Shown: piece after piece, positions 28,798 to 39,075 of the stretch
Numbering within the stretch: position 1 is the stretch's first letter
How the letters are laid out: every line of letters starts with the position of its first letter
Source of the DNA: Pseudoalteromonas peptidolytica
GTDB taxonomy: Bacteria; Pseudomonadota; Gammaproteobacteria; Enterobacterales; Alteromonadaceae
Length of the DNA: 64,000 nucleotides
Direction of reading: 5' to 3'
NCBI RefSeq assembly: GCF_012641745.1
Contig: NZ_WEHZ01000023.1
Location: forward strand, 1 to 64,000
Notes under the pieces: model-generated
Database searches by the model: none
The model's input: only the letters and a program-made list of their open reading frames with translations
Told to the model about the DNA's origin: nothing
Program-made: the position numbers and the translations under genes

Positions 28798-29688
28798 TTA
28801 TGCTTGTTTTGGTGCTGGCACCAACATGCGATAAAACTTGTTACCGAATAGTCCAACGATCAATCCTGTCAAGATCAAGGCAAATGCGATGATCTTTTTC
28901 GCATTTATCTCTTCATTAAAGATCACCATTGACCCCATCAATCCAAATAAAGGTACAACCAAAGAGATCGGTGCAACCGTAGAAATAGGATATTGTTTCA
29001 TTAATGAACTCCAGATCCAGAAGCTAAACAGCGTGGCTGGATATATTTGGAAGAAAATAGAAAATAGCGCCATGCTATTGATATTTTTGGTCATTAATAG
29101 CATTGCCTCTGCACCATTGACAAAATAACCTAACAAAAATAGCGGGAAAGCAGAAAACAGACACGCCCACACTACAAATGAAAACACATTGTTCGGTTTC
29201 ACTTGCTTCACCACTACATTCGTTAACGCCCAACACAGCGCACCCAGTAACACAAAAGCGACACCAAGGTATGAAACACTGCCATCGGTCAAGTTTAATA
29301 CCAACAGCAAACCTAGCATTGCTAACGAGAAACCTATCCATTGTTGTAATCCAACTTTTTCTTTAAAAAAGATCATCCCAAAGAAGACCGTAAAGAAAGC
29401 ACTAAACTGTAACAACAATGAAGCAACACCTGCCGAGACGCCAAGGTAAACCCCTAGATTCACCATTCCCCAAACGCCGGTGCCAAATAACAGCCCATAA
29501 AAAGCAATGGCCTTTATTGAGGTATTCGGTCTTTCAATGAAAAAAATCAATGGGATAGCACAAAATAAAAACCTCAGTCCTGCCAGCATGAACGGGTCTA
29601 AAGTGTCTAGTCCCAACTTAATAATGGAAAAGTTCCAGCCCCAAATCGCGGTAACGAGAATCGCCAATGCAAAGTCTTTTAGTTTCAT
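28798..29688 (-). CDS. EamA/DMT-family transporter
   Basis: 296 residues with ten predicted membrane segments in two five-helix EamA repeats (MKLKDFALAILVTAIWGWNF starts the first; FVLLGALCWALTNVVVK starts the second). Family members export small metabolites, often amino acids or derivatives. Its ATG touches the cusA stop codon, so it is cotranscribed with the copper efflux genes, which is unusual. It is also the closest membrane exporter to the biosynthetic cluster, though on the far side of a terminator. Substrate unknown. Confidence 0.85.
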   Translation of the reverse strand: MKLKDFALAILVTAIWGWNFSIIKLGLDTLDPFMLAGLRFLFCAIPLIFFIERPNTSIKAIAFYGLLFGTGVWGMVNLGVYLGVSAGVASLLLQFSAFFTVFFGMIFFKEKVGLQQWIGFSLAMLGLLLVLNLTDGSVSYLGVAFVLLGALCWALTNVVVKQVKPNNVFSFVVWACLFSAFPLFLLGYFVNGAEAMLLMTKNINSMALFSIFFQIYPATLFSFWIWSSLMKQYPISTVAPISLVVPLFGLMGSMVIFNEEINAKKIIAFALILTGLIVGLFGNKFYRMLVPAPKQA

Positions 29689-32600
29689 TTATTCCTCCAA
29701 TTTCCTTTGTTTATATCTATATAAAACTAGGTATCCCGCAGGAATAACCAACATAGACATGATTGGGCTGACCAACATTCCACCTATCATTGGCGCAGCA
29801 ATTTTCTGCATAATTTGATCCCCACTTCCCATACTAAACATAATGGGGATCAACCCTGCAACAATAGTGAAAACAGTCATCGCTTTTGGCCGTATGCGCA
29901 ATAATGCACCTTCTCTAACAGCTTCAACCAGGTTACTTTGCTCGGCGCGAGCCTGATTTAAATACAAGGTGATCACCACACCAAACTCAGCTGCAACACC
30001 GCCTAGTGCAATCATTCCGACAACGACCGCGCCAGATATTGGATAACCACAAAAGTAAACAAACCAAAGTGCACCTGAAATTGCGATAGGCAATGTACAG
30101 AGCACCAGCAAAGCCTGCGCGCTCGAACGAAACGCAATGTAAAGCAACACAAAGATAACCAATACCGTCAGTGGGATAACTTCTAGTAACTTTTTCTCTA
30201 GTCGTTCAATGTGCTCGTATTGGCCTGTAAACGTATATGTATAACGCTCAGGCAAATCAATGTTACTTGCCAATAGAGCACTTGCTTCATCGACATAATC
30301 GCTAATAGCAACGTCAGGGGTAACAGAAATAAACACCCATGCGCTCATTAAGCCGTTTTCACTTTTTATTACCGCAGGTCCGTCTTTGATTTCGATGCTT
30401 GCAACTTGACCGAGAGTCACCCAAGCCCCTGTTGGAGTCAGAAATGGCACCGTTTCTAAGGCATCTATATTATCTCTATAGACTCTTGGGTATCTCAGAT
30501 TAATTGGAAAACGCGTGCGTCCATCGACTACTTCTGAAACATTCGCGCCTCCTAAGGCAAATTTAACGACATCTTGAATATCTGAGATCATTAAGCCATA
30601 TTTCGCAGCTTCGACTCTATTTGGCTCAATATCTATATACCTGCCAGATTGAGTACGTTCTGCATACACAGATCCTGTGCTTTCAAGCTGATTGAGTAGC
30701 CCTTCTATCTGCTCACCAAGCGCGGTAAGCTCGGTCAAACTCTCACCGGATATTTTTATACCAAGCTGAGTTTTTACGCCAGTAGACAACATATCAATTC
30801 TAGTTTTAATCGGTTGTACCCAAGTGTTTGTCACGCCAGGCAACTTAACTTTACTCTCCAGCTCTGCAATGATCTTTTCAAGTGTCATACCTGCACGCCA
30901 TTGCTCTACAGGTTTTAGTTGAATTGTCGTTTCTAGCATAGTGAGTGGTGCAGGATCGGTTGCGGTATCGGCACGGCCAACTTTACCGAAAACAGACTCA
31001 ACCTCAGGAACAGTTTTTATCAGTTGATCTGTTTTTTGTAAGATAGATCCCGCTTCGGCGATAGATACCCCCGGTAATGTCGAGGGCATATACAGCAAGT
31101 CTCCCTCGTATAGATCAGGCATAAATTCGCTATCCATTTTCATCAATGGGTATACCATTGATACTGCTACTATTCCGCCAATAAACATCACGAGCTTAGG
31201 AGATGCCAAAGCAAAATTAATAAACGGCGTATAACCGCGGATCAGTATGGCATTCAGTGGATTGCGAGTTTCATCTGGGATCTGCCCTTTGATCAATAAG
31301 CTCATTAATACCGGCACTAAAGTGACGCTGAGCAATGCGGTTGCTGCCATCACAAATGTTTTCGTCAGTGCCAATGGCGTAAATAGCTTTCCCTCTTGAC
31401 CTTCTAAGGCAAAAACCGGGAAAAAACCAATTGTAATGATCAGCAGTGAAATAAATAAAACAGGCCCAACTTCTGTCGCTGCGGTTTCAATTATTTTGTA
31501 TTTCTCTCGATTTGAAGGTTGTATGCCTGTACGTTTTTGATGATTTAATAGGTGTCTATTCACATTTTCAACCATCACAATGGCCGAATCGACCAAGGCA
31601 CCCACGGCAATCGCGATCCCGCCAAGGCTCATGATATTTGCATTTAATCCTGACCACTGCATCGCTAAAAAGCCAATTAATAACGAAAAGGGGATAGACA
31701 GCACAACCACTAAAGTCGAGCGGATGTGTAGTAAAAAGGCAAAACAAACAACCGCGACTACAGCCATTTCAATGAGTATTTTGGATTGTAAATTGTCAAC
31801 CGAGGCTGTGATTAACTTACTTCTGTCATACACCACTTCAAACTCAACCCCATCAGGTAACGCTGAGCTTAACTGTGCAAGCTTTGCTTTTACATGATTG
31901 ATGGTCGTTAAGGCATTTTCACCATCTCGCATGATAACAATACCACCAACCACTTCTCCTAACCCGTTAAGATCTGCAATTCCTCTGCGCAACTGTGGGC
32001 CTGTTTTTATCGTGGCCACATGCTTCAAAGTCAGCGGCATACCTTCATCATTTACAATGCCCAATGCAATGTTATCAAAATCATCTAATGTGCTTAAATA
32101 TCCTCGGCCGCGGATCATGTATTCCGCCTCAGCGATCTCCATCACAGAGCCACCCTGCTCACTGTTGGCATTATGAATTGCACTTCTTACTTGCGCTATG
32201 GTGAGCCCATATTGCATCAATTTAAGTGGATCAAGCACAACTTGATAGGTCTTTTCCATGCCACCAACGGTGGCAACTTCACTTACACCAGGCACAGATT
32301 GCAGTTCAAATTTTAAAAACCAATCTTGCAACTCTCTCATTTCACTAAGGTCACGAGAGTGTGTTGTGTCTTTTAGTACATACTGAAAGATCCAACCTAC
32401 ACCTGAAGCATCAGGCCCCATACTAGGTTTTGCAGCGTCAGGTAAAATGGTTTCTGCACGGCTTAAATATTCCTGTACCCGCGTTCTTGCCCAATAAGGA
32501 TCCGTTCCATCTTCAAAGATCACATAGACATAGGAGTCACCGAAGAATGACCATCCCCTCACAGCCTTCACTTTAGCCACAGACAGTAACCAAGTTGACA

Positions 32601-32805
32601 GTGGATAAGTCACTTGTTGCTCAACAATTTCGGAAGCTTGACCTGGGTAAGAAGTTTTAATGATGACTTGAACATCAGTAAGGTCAGGGATTGCGTCCAA
32701 TGGGATTTTATCTAGTGCACGAAAGCCCATTAAGCCCAGCCCCAAAAACACCAGCATAACAAGAAATTTATTTTTTAAACTTTGAATTATTATTTGCGCT
32801 AACAT
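29689..32805 (-). CDS. cusA: Cu(I)/Ag(I) efflux RND pump, inner-membrane component
   Basis: 1038 residues of the heavy-metal RND family. The three methionines that pass copper through CusA are all in recognisable context: LLYMPSTLPG, PLTMLETTIQLKP and RIDMLSTGVKT. Twelve membrane segments and two large periplasmic loops are expected. This metal selectivity motif argues for Cu(I)/Ag(I) rather than zinc or cobalt. Together with CusB it needs an outer-membrane channel (CusC), which is not in the window. Confidence 0.9.
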   Translation of the reverse strand: MLAQIIIQSLKNKFLVMLVFLGLGLMGFRALDKIPLDAIPDLTDVQVIIKTSYPGQASEIVEQQVTYPLSTWLLSVAKVKAVRGWSFFGDSYVYVIFEDGTDPYWARTRVQEYLSRAETILPDAAKPSMGPDASGVGWIFQYVLKDTTHSRDLSEMRELQDWFLKFELQSVPGVSEVATVGGMEKTYQVVLDPLKLMQYGLTIAQVRSAIHNANSEQGGSVMEIAEAEYMIRGRGYLSTLDDFDNIALGIVNDEGMPLTLKHVATIKTGPQLRRGIADLNGLGEVVGGIVIMRDGENALTTINHVKAKLAQLSSALPDGVEFEVVYDRSKLITASVDNLQSKILIEMAVVAVVCFAFLLHIRSTLVVVLSIPFSLLIGFLAMQWSGLNANIMSLGGIAIAVGALVDSAIVMVENVNRHLLNHQKRTGIQPSNREKYKIIETAATEVGPVLFISLLIITIGFFPVFALEGQEGKLFTPLALTKTFVMAATALLSVTLVPVLMSLLIKGQIPDETRNPLNAILIRGYTPFINFALASPKLVMFIGGIVAVSMVYPLMKMDSEFMPDLYEGDLLYMPSTLPGVSIAEAGSILQKTDQLIKTVPEVESVFGKVGRADTATDPAPLTMLETTIQLKPVEQWRAGMTLEKIIAELESKVKLPGVTNTWVQPIKTRIDMLSTGVKTQLGIKISGESLTELTALGEQIEGLLNQLESTGSVYAERTQSGRYIDIEPNRVEAAKYGLMISDIQDVVKFALGGANVSEVVDGRTRFPINLRYPRVYRDNIDALETVPFLTPTGAWVTLGQVASIEIKDGPAVIKSENGLMSAWVFISVTPDVAISDYVDEASALLASNIDLPERYTYTFTGQYEHIERLEKKLLEVIPLTVLVIFVLLYIAFRSSAQALLVLCTLPIAISGALWFVYFCGYPISGAVVVGMIALGGVAAEFGVVITLYLNQARAEQSNLVEAVREGALLRIRPKAMTVFTIVAGLIPIMFSMGSGDQIMQKIAAPMIGGMLVSPIMSMLVIPAGYLVLYRYKQRKLEE

Positions 32806-32806
32806 G

Positions 32807-34075
32807 TTAGTTCTCGTTACTACTTAAATCGTCTCTTTGAGCCATTTGTAATATGGCTTCTTTGATACTAGACTCCGAGTCAATTAAAAACTGTCCTGAG
32901 GTAACGACTTTTTCTCCCTCTTGTAACCCATGTAATATCTCTACTCTTCCTTGGGTACTAATGCCAACTTTAACGACTTTGGGAATGAAACGATTATTAC
33001 CTTCTTTAACAATGACTCTATTTTCATGCTCAGTTCGGATCACGGCACTTTCAGGAATATGGATTGCGTCTTTTTTACCACCGCCATAGATACGAACATT
33101 CGCTATCATATTTTTTTTGATAATATTTTCGGCGTTATCCAACGAGAGGTGCACACGCAGTGTTCGAGTAACAGGGTCTAATTCAGGATAGATGTGCTCA
33201 ATTTTAGCTTCTAGCTTTTCGATACCTAACGCTGGTATGTCAACCTCTGCCCACTTGCCTGAGCGCACCCAGTCGATTTGATGTTCGTAGACATTAGCGA
33301 CTACCCATACATTTGAGGCATCAGAGAGTGTCATCATTTTTTGTTCTGGGACAACGTAAGAGCCTTCTTGCATATTCATTGAAGAAACGACACCGTCAAA
33401 AGGCGCATAAAACGGTAAAATATCGATAGAGTCACCAAGCTTTTCTATTTCTTTGATTATATCTTCAGTGATCCCCAATAAAAGCAGACGAGAATACGCG
33501 CGCTCAAGTAGCTTCTTATTCATTCGGGTACTATTAAAAATACCGAGATAATAATCCTGAGCAGCCACTAAATCGGGCGAATAGATTTTATACAGCAACT
33601 GTCCTTTGGAAACTCTCTCCCCCGCTGTGTTTACTGCTAAAGCTTCAATCCAACCTTTCGCTTTAGTGTGTAGGTCAAGTACACGATTGCGGTCATAATC
33701 CACCTGACCAAGTGTCTCGATATATTTCCATAGAGTGGAACGTTCTACACTGGAGGTAGAGAGAGAAACATTGGCTTGCATTAAACCTGAGAGGGTAATT
33801 TCAGCTTTTGCATCAGCCTCTGCGTGTTGATGAGTTACAGCTTCTAGCTTCATGCCGCATACCGGGCATTCACCTTGATGGTTTTTTATTATGTGACTGT
33901 GCATCGGACAGATATACACGGGTTGCTTTGTTACAACGTTATTAGCAACTTTTGGAGTAGATAGTGTCTCATCAATATCTGAAGTATCGGAATAAAAAGC
34001 ATAAACTAAGAATGAAGTACTCATTATTAAAATAAATACTAAGATCACGACTATCCAATGGAATATTTTGTTCAT
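32807..34075 (-). CDS. cusB: CusB-type periplasmic adaptor with heavy-metal-binding domain
   Basis: 422 residues. A membrane anchor (about 5-27) is followed by a heavy-metal-binding domain, VYICPMHSHIIKNHQGECPVCGM, with Cys56, Cys70 and Cys73. The adaptor body follows with barrel-sandwich, alpha-hairpin and beta-barrel (WIEALAVNTAGERVSKGQLL, FDGVVSSMNMQEGSYV). It links the RND pump to the outer-membrane channel and hands over metal. It precedes cusA by 1 bp. Confidence 0.88.
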   Translation of the reverse strand: MNKIFHWIVVILVFILIMSTSFLVYAFYSDTSDIDETLSTPKVANNVVTKQPVYICPMHSHIIKNHQGECPVCGMKLEAVTHQHAEADAKAEITLSGLMQANVSLSTSSVERSTLWKYIETLGQVDYDRNRVLDLHTKAKGWIEALAVNTAGERVSKGQLLYKIYSPDLVAAQDYYLGIFNSTRMNKKLLERAYSRLLLLGITEDIIKEIEKLGDSIDILPFYAPFDGVVSSMNMQEGSYVVPEQKMMTLSDASNVWVVANVYEHQIDWVRSGKWAEVDIPALGIEKLEAKIEHIYPELDPVTRTLRVHLSLDNAENIIKKNMIANVRIYGGGKKDAIHIPESAVIRTEHENRVIVKEGNNRFIPKVVKVGISTQGRVEILHGLQEGEKVVTSGQFLIDSESSIKEAILQMAQRDDLSSNEN

Positions 34076-34119
34076 AAAAACTGCACTTTAATCAAGATGG
34101 AACATTGAAGTGAAAATAG

Positions 34120-34137
34120 GTGACCTAACGGCCACCT
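34120..34137 (-). terminator. weak hairpin between the secreted-protein gene and cusB
   Basis: AGGTG and CACCT pair around a loop, followed on the minus strand by ATTTT. Could attenuate transcription into cusB. Confidence 0.35.
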
Positions 34138-34146
34138 TTACACCTA

Positions 34147-35001
34147 TTATCTACAACCAGGTGCGTTAGCACGCATAAATACGAAGTCCTTCATATACAC
34201 GTCAATGTATGTTTGTCCTTCCGCATTTTGCTTATGCTGCCAACCGTACACTTTTGGATAGAAGCCTGTAGCTTCTACACACAATGGCATATCGATCTCT
34301 TTTTCAAAGAACGTTTCAGTCATAATTGTGTCGAACGTGATCATTGGCTCAACAAAGCTAAGCTTGCCGTTGTACGAACCCCACAACATAGTTTCTGTAA
34401 ATACGCCACCGTTGTATTCAGGTGTATCTTCGTAATACCAGTGAACACCTTGACTTGGCACGTTGATATAGCTGCCGTCAGGGAAAGTTTGCGCAATTGA
34501 TGTTGGTGGCATGTATTCTGCTGGAGGCAGAATTTGACCTTCCGGATCTGCAAACTGAATAGCCGCTAACTCTTCTTTTTCAAAGAATGATAAGTGGATA
34601 TCAAAGTGTGCAATGTCATAGATGTTGGTTGGCGCGTGACCCGCTGGATTCCATGAGAAATAAGAATGCTTGAATGGGCTTCCAGCTAGACGAGGGAAGT
34701 CTAAGTAAGCATCATGGTGCGTCGCTTCAGTAGGCAGATTATTAATATCAAGAATTTCTGGTGAGAAAGTCATACCAATTTTATAGTATCCACCTGCTGC
34801 AAGAGAAATCCATGTATTAACAGTACCACCACCAAGGTGCATCACTTCACCATATACTCGTAGAGTATGCATGCCATCATCGAAGACTTGCTTCCCGAAT
34901 ACTTCAGGGTTTGTTACTGGATATTTATTTTCGACTAACTGAGTTGCTGCTGAAGCAGAAGTTGAGATTAGTCCGATTAATGCTAGAGATTTTAAATTCA
35001 T
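34147..35001 (-). CDS. secreted/periplasmic protein, DUF5602-like, unknown function
   Basis: 284 residues with a clear signal peptide (MNLKSLALIGLISTSASA, cleavage after residue 18). The mature part contains DIAHFDIHLSFF, GVHWYYEDTPEYNGGVF and a histidine-rich centre. This pattern reminds me of DUF5602/TTHB210-type proteins, whose function is not known. It is 72 bp upstream of cusB on the same strand, and its His and Met residues would suit metal binding, but no established copper motif is present. Confidence 0.65.
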   Translation of the reverse strand: MNLKSLALIGLISTSASAATQLVENKYPVTNPEVFGKQVFDDGMHTLRVYGEVMHLGGGTVNTWISLAAGGYYKIGMTFSPEILDINNLPTEATHHDAYLDFPRLAGSPFKHSYFSWNPAGHAPTNIYDIAHFDIHLSFFEKEELAAIQFADPEGQILPPAEYMPPTSIAQTFPDGSYINVPSQGVHWYYEDTPEYNGGVFTETMLWGSYNGKLSFVEPMITFDTIMTETFFEKEIDMPLCVEATGFYPKVYGWQHKQNAEGQTYIDVYMKDFVFMRANAPGCR

Positions 35002-36036
35002 TCTGAATTTTCCTTATTTTTGGTTAAAACCAACCTCGCCGCAGCAAAAACCACGCCATGTAAATAAAAAACTAATTTTTGTTAGCTATTATTCATTCTT
35101 CACGGAGAAAATTTATCTATTTAAATATTGAATTACTTATGAAATCCGACATAAATGACCACCTTACTCTATTAACTTTAAGAGTCACTCTTAAGACTTT
35201 ATTAGCATTTTTTAAAATTTCCTCACGTTGTAGATAGCAAATTATTCATACCCCTCTCAGTAATGTACCAAAAGTAGTACATAGTGAAATATTTCTGGTA
35301 CATGAGGTAAAATTTGGAATACTTTATTAATCCAGAGTATTTATTTCTCAGGTTATACAGCGCTTTCTAAAAAAGACTAAACAAGCCTCAATTAGTAATA
35401 ATTATTATTTGCTTTTTGAGTTTTTATTAATTTGATAGAGTGGCTGCACGTGAATATCAATTGAAAAGGCAAGAGGAGCTATGCTGCAAGTGCACTTTGG
35501 GGATTTCGTATTGTCGGCCATAGAGTATAGCGAACTTCTTTAGCCATAGCCTGATAGAAAAGGATAAGAACTTGTTGATATACTTTTATTGTATAAAAGA
35601 ATAAAAATAGCTATGTAATATAAATTTTTATAATTGAAAGGATAAGATTGTCACTATATAAAAACCATAAATTTATATAAGACTTATTGCTAATAGACAT
35701 TATTAAAAATACAAAATTTCAAATTATTTTAATTTTTAATAAAAATTAAAAGTTAATAAAGAATTAAGGATTTAGTCCTTTACAGGTGATTTTATGTCTT
35801 TTTTTAGAATAATTCTTGATGAGGGTAAGTTTACTATTTCATTGTTAGTCGCAAGCCCCCCTACAACTAAAACAACAAACAAGTATTGATTAAATATAGT
35901 AAATGTAAATGCACTAAGCATACAAGGTAGTATATGATTGGTATTGCAGTAGAATTGTACCCTCATGTACAGTAAGCCCTACATTAAGCAGACCCTAGCT
36001 TCTCTCAATACCAATCACACCATTGTGAAAATAGGT
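35002..36036. other. 1-kb very AT-rich intergenic region
   Basis: No recognisable gene. Repeated GTAC-centred elements occur at 35266-35282 (GTACCAAAAGTAGTAC) and near 35300 (GGTACATGAG), possibly operator half-sites for the secreted-protein/cus operon. A 31-codon frame at 35794-35889 has a good ribosome site and is listed separately. Base composition is unlike the flanking core genes. Confidence 0.5.
35794..35889 (+). CDS. possible 31-residue peptide
   Basis: ATG at 35794 is 4 bp after AGGTGA. The peptide starts MSFFRIILDEGKFTISLLVA and ends in a Pro/Thr/Lys-rich tail. No known motif, no partner genes. Listed only because of the ribosome site; it may well be chance. Confidence 0.2.
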   Translation: MSFFRIILDEGKFTISLLVASPPTTKTTNKY

Positions 36037-37041
36037 TTAGCCTCTTGGAATAAACCCGACTGCGTTATATACCGCTTTTAACGTTTTCTCCGCACGAGCG
36101 CCTGCTTTCTCAGCACCTTTACGCATAATTTCGTCCAATAAAGCACGATCTTCACGGATTTCTTTAAAGCGGGCTTGTATTGGGTTTAGCATATTTACAA
36201 CTGCTTCTGCTGTATCTTTTTTCAAGTGTCCATACATTTTGTCTTCGTACTCCGGCACTAACTCATCAACCGAACGCTTAGTTGCAACGCTCAGTAAAGT
36301 TAATAAATTAGATACGCCCGGCTTTTCAGCACGATCAAAGTAGATACGCGCTTGTTCATCAGAATCGGTGACAGCCTTTTTCAGCTTTTTCTCAATTTTT
36401 TTCGGCTCATCAAGCAGCATCACAAAAGCGTTTGGATTATCGTCCGATTTTGACATCTTTTTCAACGGATCTTGCAGGCTCATCACTCGCGCGCCAACCT
36501 CAGGAATATAAGGTTCAGGTACCTTAAATACATCACCGTATAGATTATTAAAGCGCGTCGCAATATCACGTGTCAGTTCAAGATGTTGCTTTTGATCCTC
36601 GCCCACAGGCACTTGATCAGCTTGATACAATAAAATATCTGCAGCTTGTAGAACAGGATATGCAAATAATCCCACATTAACGTTGTTTGAGTGTTTTGCT
36701 GACTTATCTTTAAACTGCGTCATGCGGTTTAACTCGCCCATCTGGGCATAGCAGTTTAACACCCAACCCAACTGCGCATGTTCTGGTACCTGTGACTGTA
36801 CGAACAGCGCTGATTTATCTGGATCTATTCCACATGCAGTATAAAGCGCAACACCATCAAGTACACGCTCGCGTAATTGAGCTGGGTCTTGACGCACAGT
36901 AATAGCATGTAAATCAACTAGCATAAAGTGACAATCATGGTCATTTTGTAGTTTAAGCCACTGGTTTATGGCACCTACGTAATTGCCTATTGTCATACCA
37001 CCGGTTGGCTGAATACCACTTAATACTACAGGTTTACTCAT
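36037..37041 (-). CDS. trpS: tryptophanyl-tRNA synthetase
   Basis: 334 residues, the normal bacterial length. [17 protein letters not shown] carries the class I HIGH-equivalent (TIGN), [17 protein letters not shown] is the tRNA/tryptophan region, and [13 protein letters not shown] is the KMSKS loop. It charges tRNA-Trp. It follows gph and rpe on the same strand with short gaps, the conserved rpe-gph-trpS order of gammaproteobacteria. Confidence 0.96.
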   Translation of the reverse strand: MSKPVVLSGIQPTGGMTIGNYVGAINQWLKLQNDHDCHFMLVDLHAITVRQDPAQLRERVLDGVALYTACGIDPDKSALFVQSQVPEHAQLGWVLNCYAQMGELNRMTQFKDKSAKHSNNVNVGLFAYPVLQAADILLYQADQVPVGEDQKQHLELTRDIATRFNNLYGDVFKVPEPYIPEVGARVMSLQDPLKKMSKSDDNPNAFVMLLDEPKKIEKKLKKAVTDSDEQARIYFDRAEKPGVSNLLTLLSVATKRSVDELVPEYEDKMYGHLKKDTAEAVVNMLNPIQARFKEIREDRALLDEIMRKGAEKAGARAEKTLKAVYNAVGFIPRG

Positions 37042-37066
37042 GTCGTTCCTTTATTTTTTCATTGAA

Positions 37067-37732
37067 TTAACGTTGATTGATAATGGGAATAATATCTAAG
37101 AATCCATCACAAAGGTACTGTGGATTGAACTCTTTCAAATCGAATCCTTGATTATACCCATAATTAAGCGCAATCACAGGTATGTTGGCCCCCTGTGCCG
37201 CTAAAATATCGCTTTTGGAATCGCCTACCATAATCAACTTATCTGTCGGTATCCCTAAGCGTTCTGCTGCCAGCATTAATGGTGCTGGTGAGGGCTTTTT
37301 GTCTGTATCATCACCACACACAATACAAGTAAAGTGCGATGTGAGGTTTAATTTATCCAGCAGTTTTAATGTAAATGCGCGATTTTTATTGGTCACTACG
37401 ACTTTTGGCACATTCGCAAATGCAGATAGTCCCGTTTCAACATGTGGATATAATCCAGCATACTGACCCACTAATTCATCATAGTGTACTTTAAAACGCT
37501 CAACGGCGGTGTGCACCAAACTTTCCGATAAGTTTTCACTGACCTCATTACTACCGCTGAGACCTCTTTTTACCAACATATCGATACCATTACCGACCCA
37601 TTCACGAACCAGCGCATGGCTGACAATAGGATGGGCAAGCTCAGAAAGCGTTAAATTGAGCGCCATGTACATATCCTCGACGCTATCAACTAGTGTGCCA
37701 TCGAGATCAAATAGAATCCCCTCAAAACGCAT
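37067..37732 (-). CDS. gph: phosphoglycolate phosphatase
   Basis: 221-residue HAD-superfamily hydrolase: ILFDLDGTLVDSVEDMY (motif I, nucleophilic Asp), VVTNKNRAF (motif II) and IMVGDSKSDILAA (motif IV). It removes phosphate from 2-phosphoglycolate formed in DNA repair. The start codon touches the rpe stop codon, indicating coupling. Confidence 0.93.
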   Translation of the reverse strand: MRFEGILFDLDGTLVDSVEDMYMALNLTLSELAHPIVSHALVREWVGNGIDMLVKRGLSGSNEVSENLSESLVHTAVERFKVHYDELVGQYAGLYPHVETGLSAFANVPKVVVTNKNRAFTLKLLDKLNLTSHFTCIVCGDDTDKKPSPAPLMLAAERLGIPTDKLIMVGDSKSDILAAQGANIPVIALNYGYNQGFDLKEFNPQYLCDGFLDIIPIINQR

Positions 37733-38403
37733 TATTTTACCTTTGCCAGTTCTTGACGCATTGCATCGATAACGGCTTTATAGTCGGGCTGGTTAAAAAT
37801 CGCAGAACCAGCAACAAACATGTCAGCACCTGCAGCCGCAACCTCAGCAATGTTATCGACTTTAATGCCACCATCAACTTCAAGACGAATATCACGACCA
37901 GAAGACTCGATACGTGCCCTCGCTTCTTTTAACTTTTCTAGCGTGTGCGGGATAAAGCTTTGCCCACCAAAACCTGGATTTACCGACATCAATAAGATCT
38001 GATCTATTTTATCCATAACATGATCGAGATAATGAAGCGGCGTACCTGGGTTAAACACCAACCCCGCTTTACATCCAGATTCTTTGATCAATGCTAGGCT
38101 GCGATCAATATGATCACTTGCTTCAGGATGAAAAGTGATAATACTTGCACCTGCTTTGGCAAACTCAGGGATCAAACTGTCGACAGGTTTAATCATCAAG
38201 TGCACATCAATTGGCGCAGTCACACCGTAATTTCTCAGTGCCTCACAAATCATTGGACCAAAAGTTAAGTTAGGTACATAGTGGTTATCCATCACATCAA
38301 AATGGACAACATCAGCGCCTGCTGCCAATACCTTTTCAACATCCTCTCCAAGCCTTGCAAAATCTGCGGATAGAATCGACGGTGCAATTAAAAAATCAGA
38401 CAT
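37732..38403 (-). CDS. rpe: ribulose-phosphate 3-epimerase
   Basis: 223-residue TIM-barrel epimerase. [44 protein letters not shown] and [14 protein letters not shown] carry the metal-binding His and Asp residues, and LEVDGGIK the second catalytic Asp. It interconverts ribulose 5-phosphate and xylulose 5-phosphate. First gene of the rpe-gph-trpS run. Confidence 0.96.
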   Translation of the reverse strand: MSDFLIAPSILSADFARLGEDVEKVLAAGADVVHFDVMDNHYVPNLTFGPMICEALRNYGVTAPIDVHLMIKPVDSLIPEFAKAGASIITFHPEASDHIDRSLALIKESGCKAGLVFNPGTPLHYLDHVMDKIDQILLMSVNPGFGGQSFIPHTLEKLKEARARIESSGRDIRLEVDGGIKVDNIAEVAAAGADMFVAGSAIFNQPDYKAVIDAMRQELAKVK

Positions 38404-38540
38404 ACTTTACCCCTAAACGTAAGACCCCGATACTGTACCGTAAATTGGCTAGAAAGTCTGCGAATTACGACCTTTTAAGATTGTGCAATAAACGAACATT
38501 GTGTATTATTATCCGATATCTATTTTCTGGGGATAGGGTT

Positions 38541-38843
38541 ATGGTTTCTAGATATAAAGCACGGATTGCTCTGCTGTCGGCAGTGCTCGCCGTATCAGCA
38601 GGGGTACTTTCTTTTGATAATAGCCAAGAGTTTGCCACCAACTACAACGCATGTGTATGTAATTCAAATAGTTTAAGCCAACGTGTTAGTGCTTTAGAGT
38701 GTCAACGTGAAGCACATACAAGTTGGGCTGCGTGGCTGACAGGTGGCAGTGCCAATGGTCAATTTCATTACTTAGATCTGTTAGAGCTATTAATTGGTTC
38801 TAAGGACAATCAAAGCAGTAGTAAAGTTTCATCTCCTTATTAA
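38541..38843 (+). CDS. small exported protein, unknown function
   Basis: 100 residues from ATG 38541, the first start after a GGGGATAGG region; the longer frame from 38355 overlaps rpe and is unlikely. The N-terminus MVSRYKARIALLSAVLAVSAGVLS is a signal peptide or single anchor. The rest holds two cysteine sites (YNACVCNS and SALECQRE) and a Trp-rich segment. I recognise no family. It is followed after 28 bp by the DUF2970 gene and may be cotranscribed. Confidence 0.6.
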   Translation: MVSRYKARIALLSAVLAVSAGVLSFDNSQEFATNYNACVCNSNSLSQRVSALECQREAHTSWAAWLTGGSANGQFHYLDLLELLIGSKDNQSSSKVSSPY

Positions 38844-38871
38844 TCGACCATTGGTCTGAGAGGTAAACACT

Positions 38872-39066
38872 ATGGCTTCTTCTACTAATAAACTCGCACT
38901 AGTCCAAAGTGTATGCGCAGCAATGTTTGGTGTGCAGAGTGGCCAAAAACAAGAGTATGACTTTAGTAAAAAGCGCTTTTGGCCATTTGCTTTGGCTGGT
39001 GTTTTGTTTGTCTTTTTGTTTGTGGTAGGTCTTATTTGGTTTGTTAATGGCGTGGTTTTAGCCTAG
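38872..39066 (+). CDS. DUF2970 family small membrane protein
   Basis: 64 residues: QSVCAAMFGVQSGQKQEYDF followed by one strong membrane segment near the C-terminus (WPFALAGVLFVFLFVVGLIW). This AxFGVQs-x-DF plus single-helix pattern is that of DUF2970 proteins, which have no known function. It converges on dam. Confidence 0.8.
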   Translation: MASSTNKLALVQSVCAAMFGVQSGQKQEYDFSKKRFWPFALAGVLFVFLFVVGLIWFVNGVVLA

Positions 39067-39075
39067 CTGACCGGC

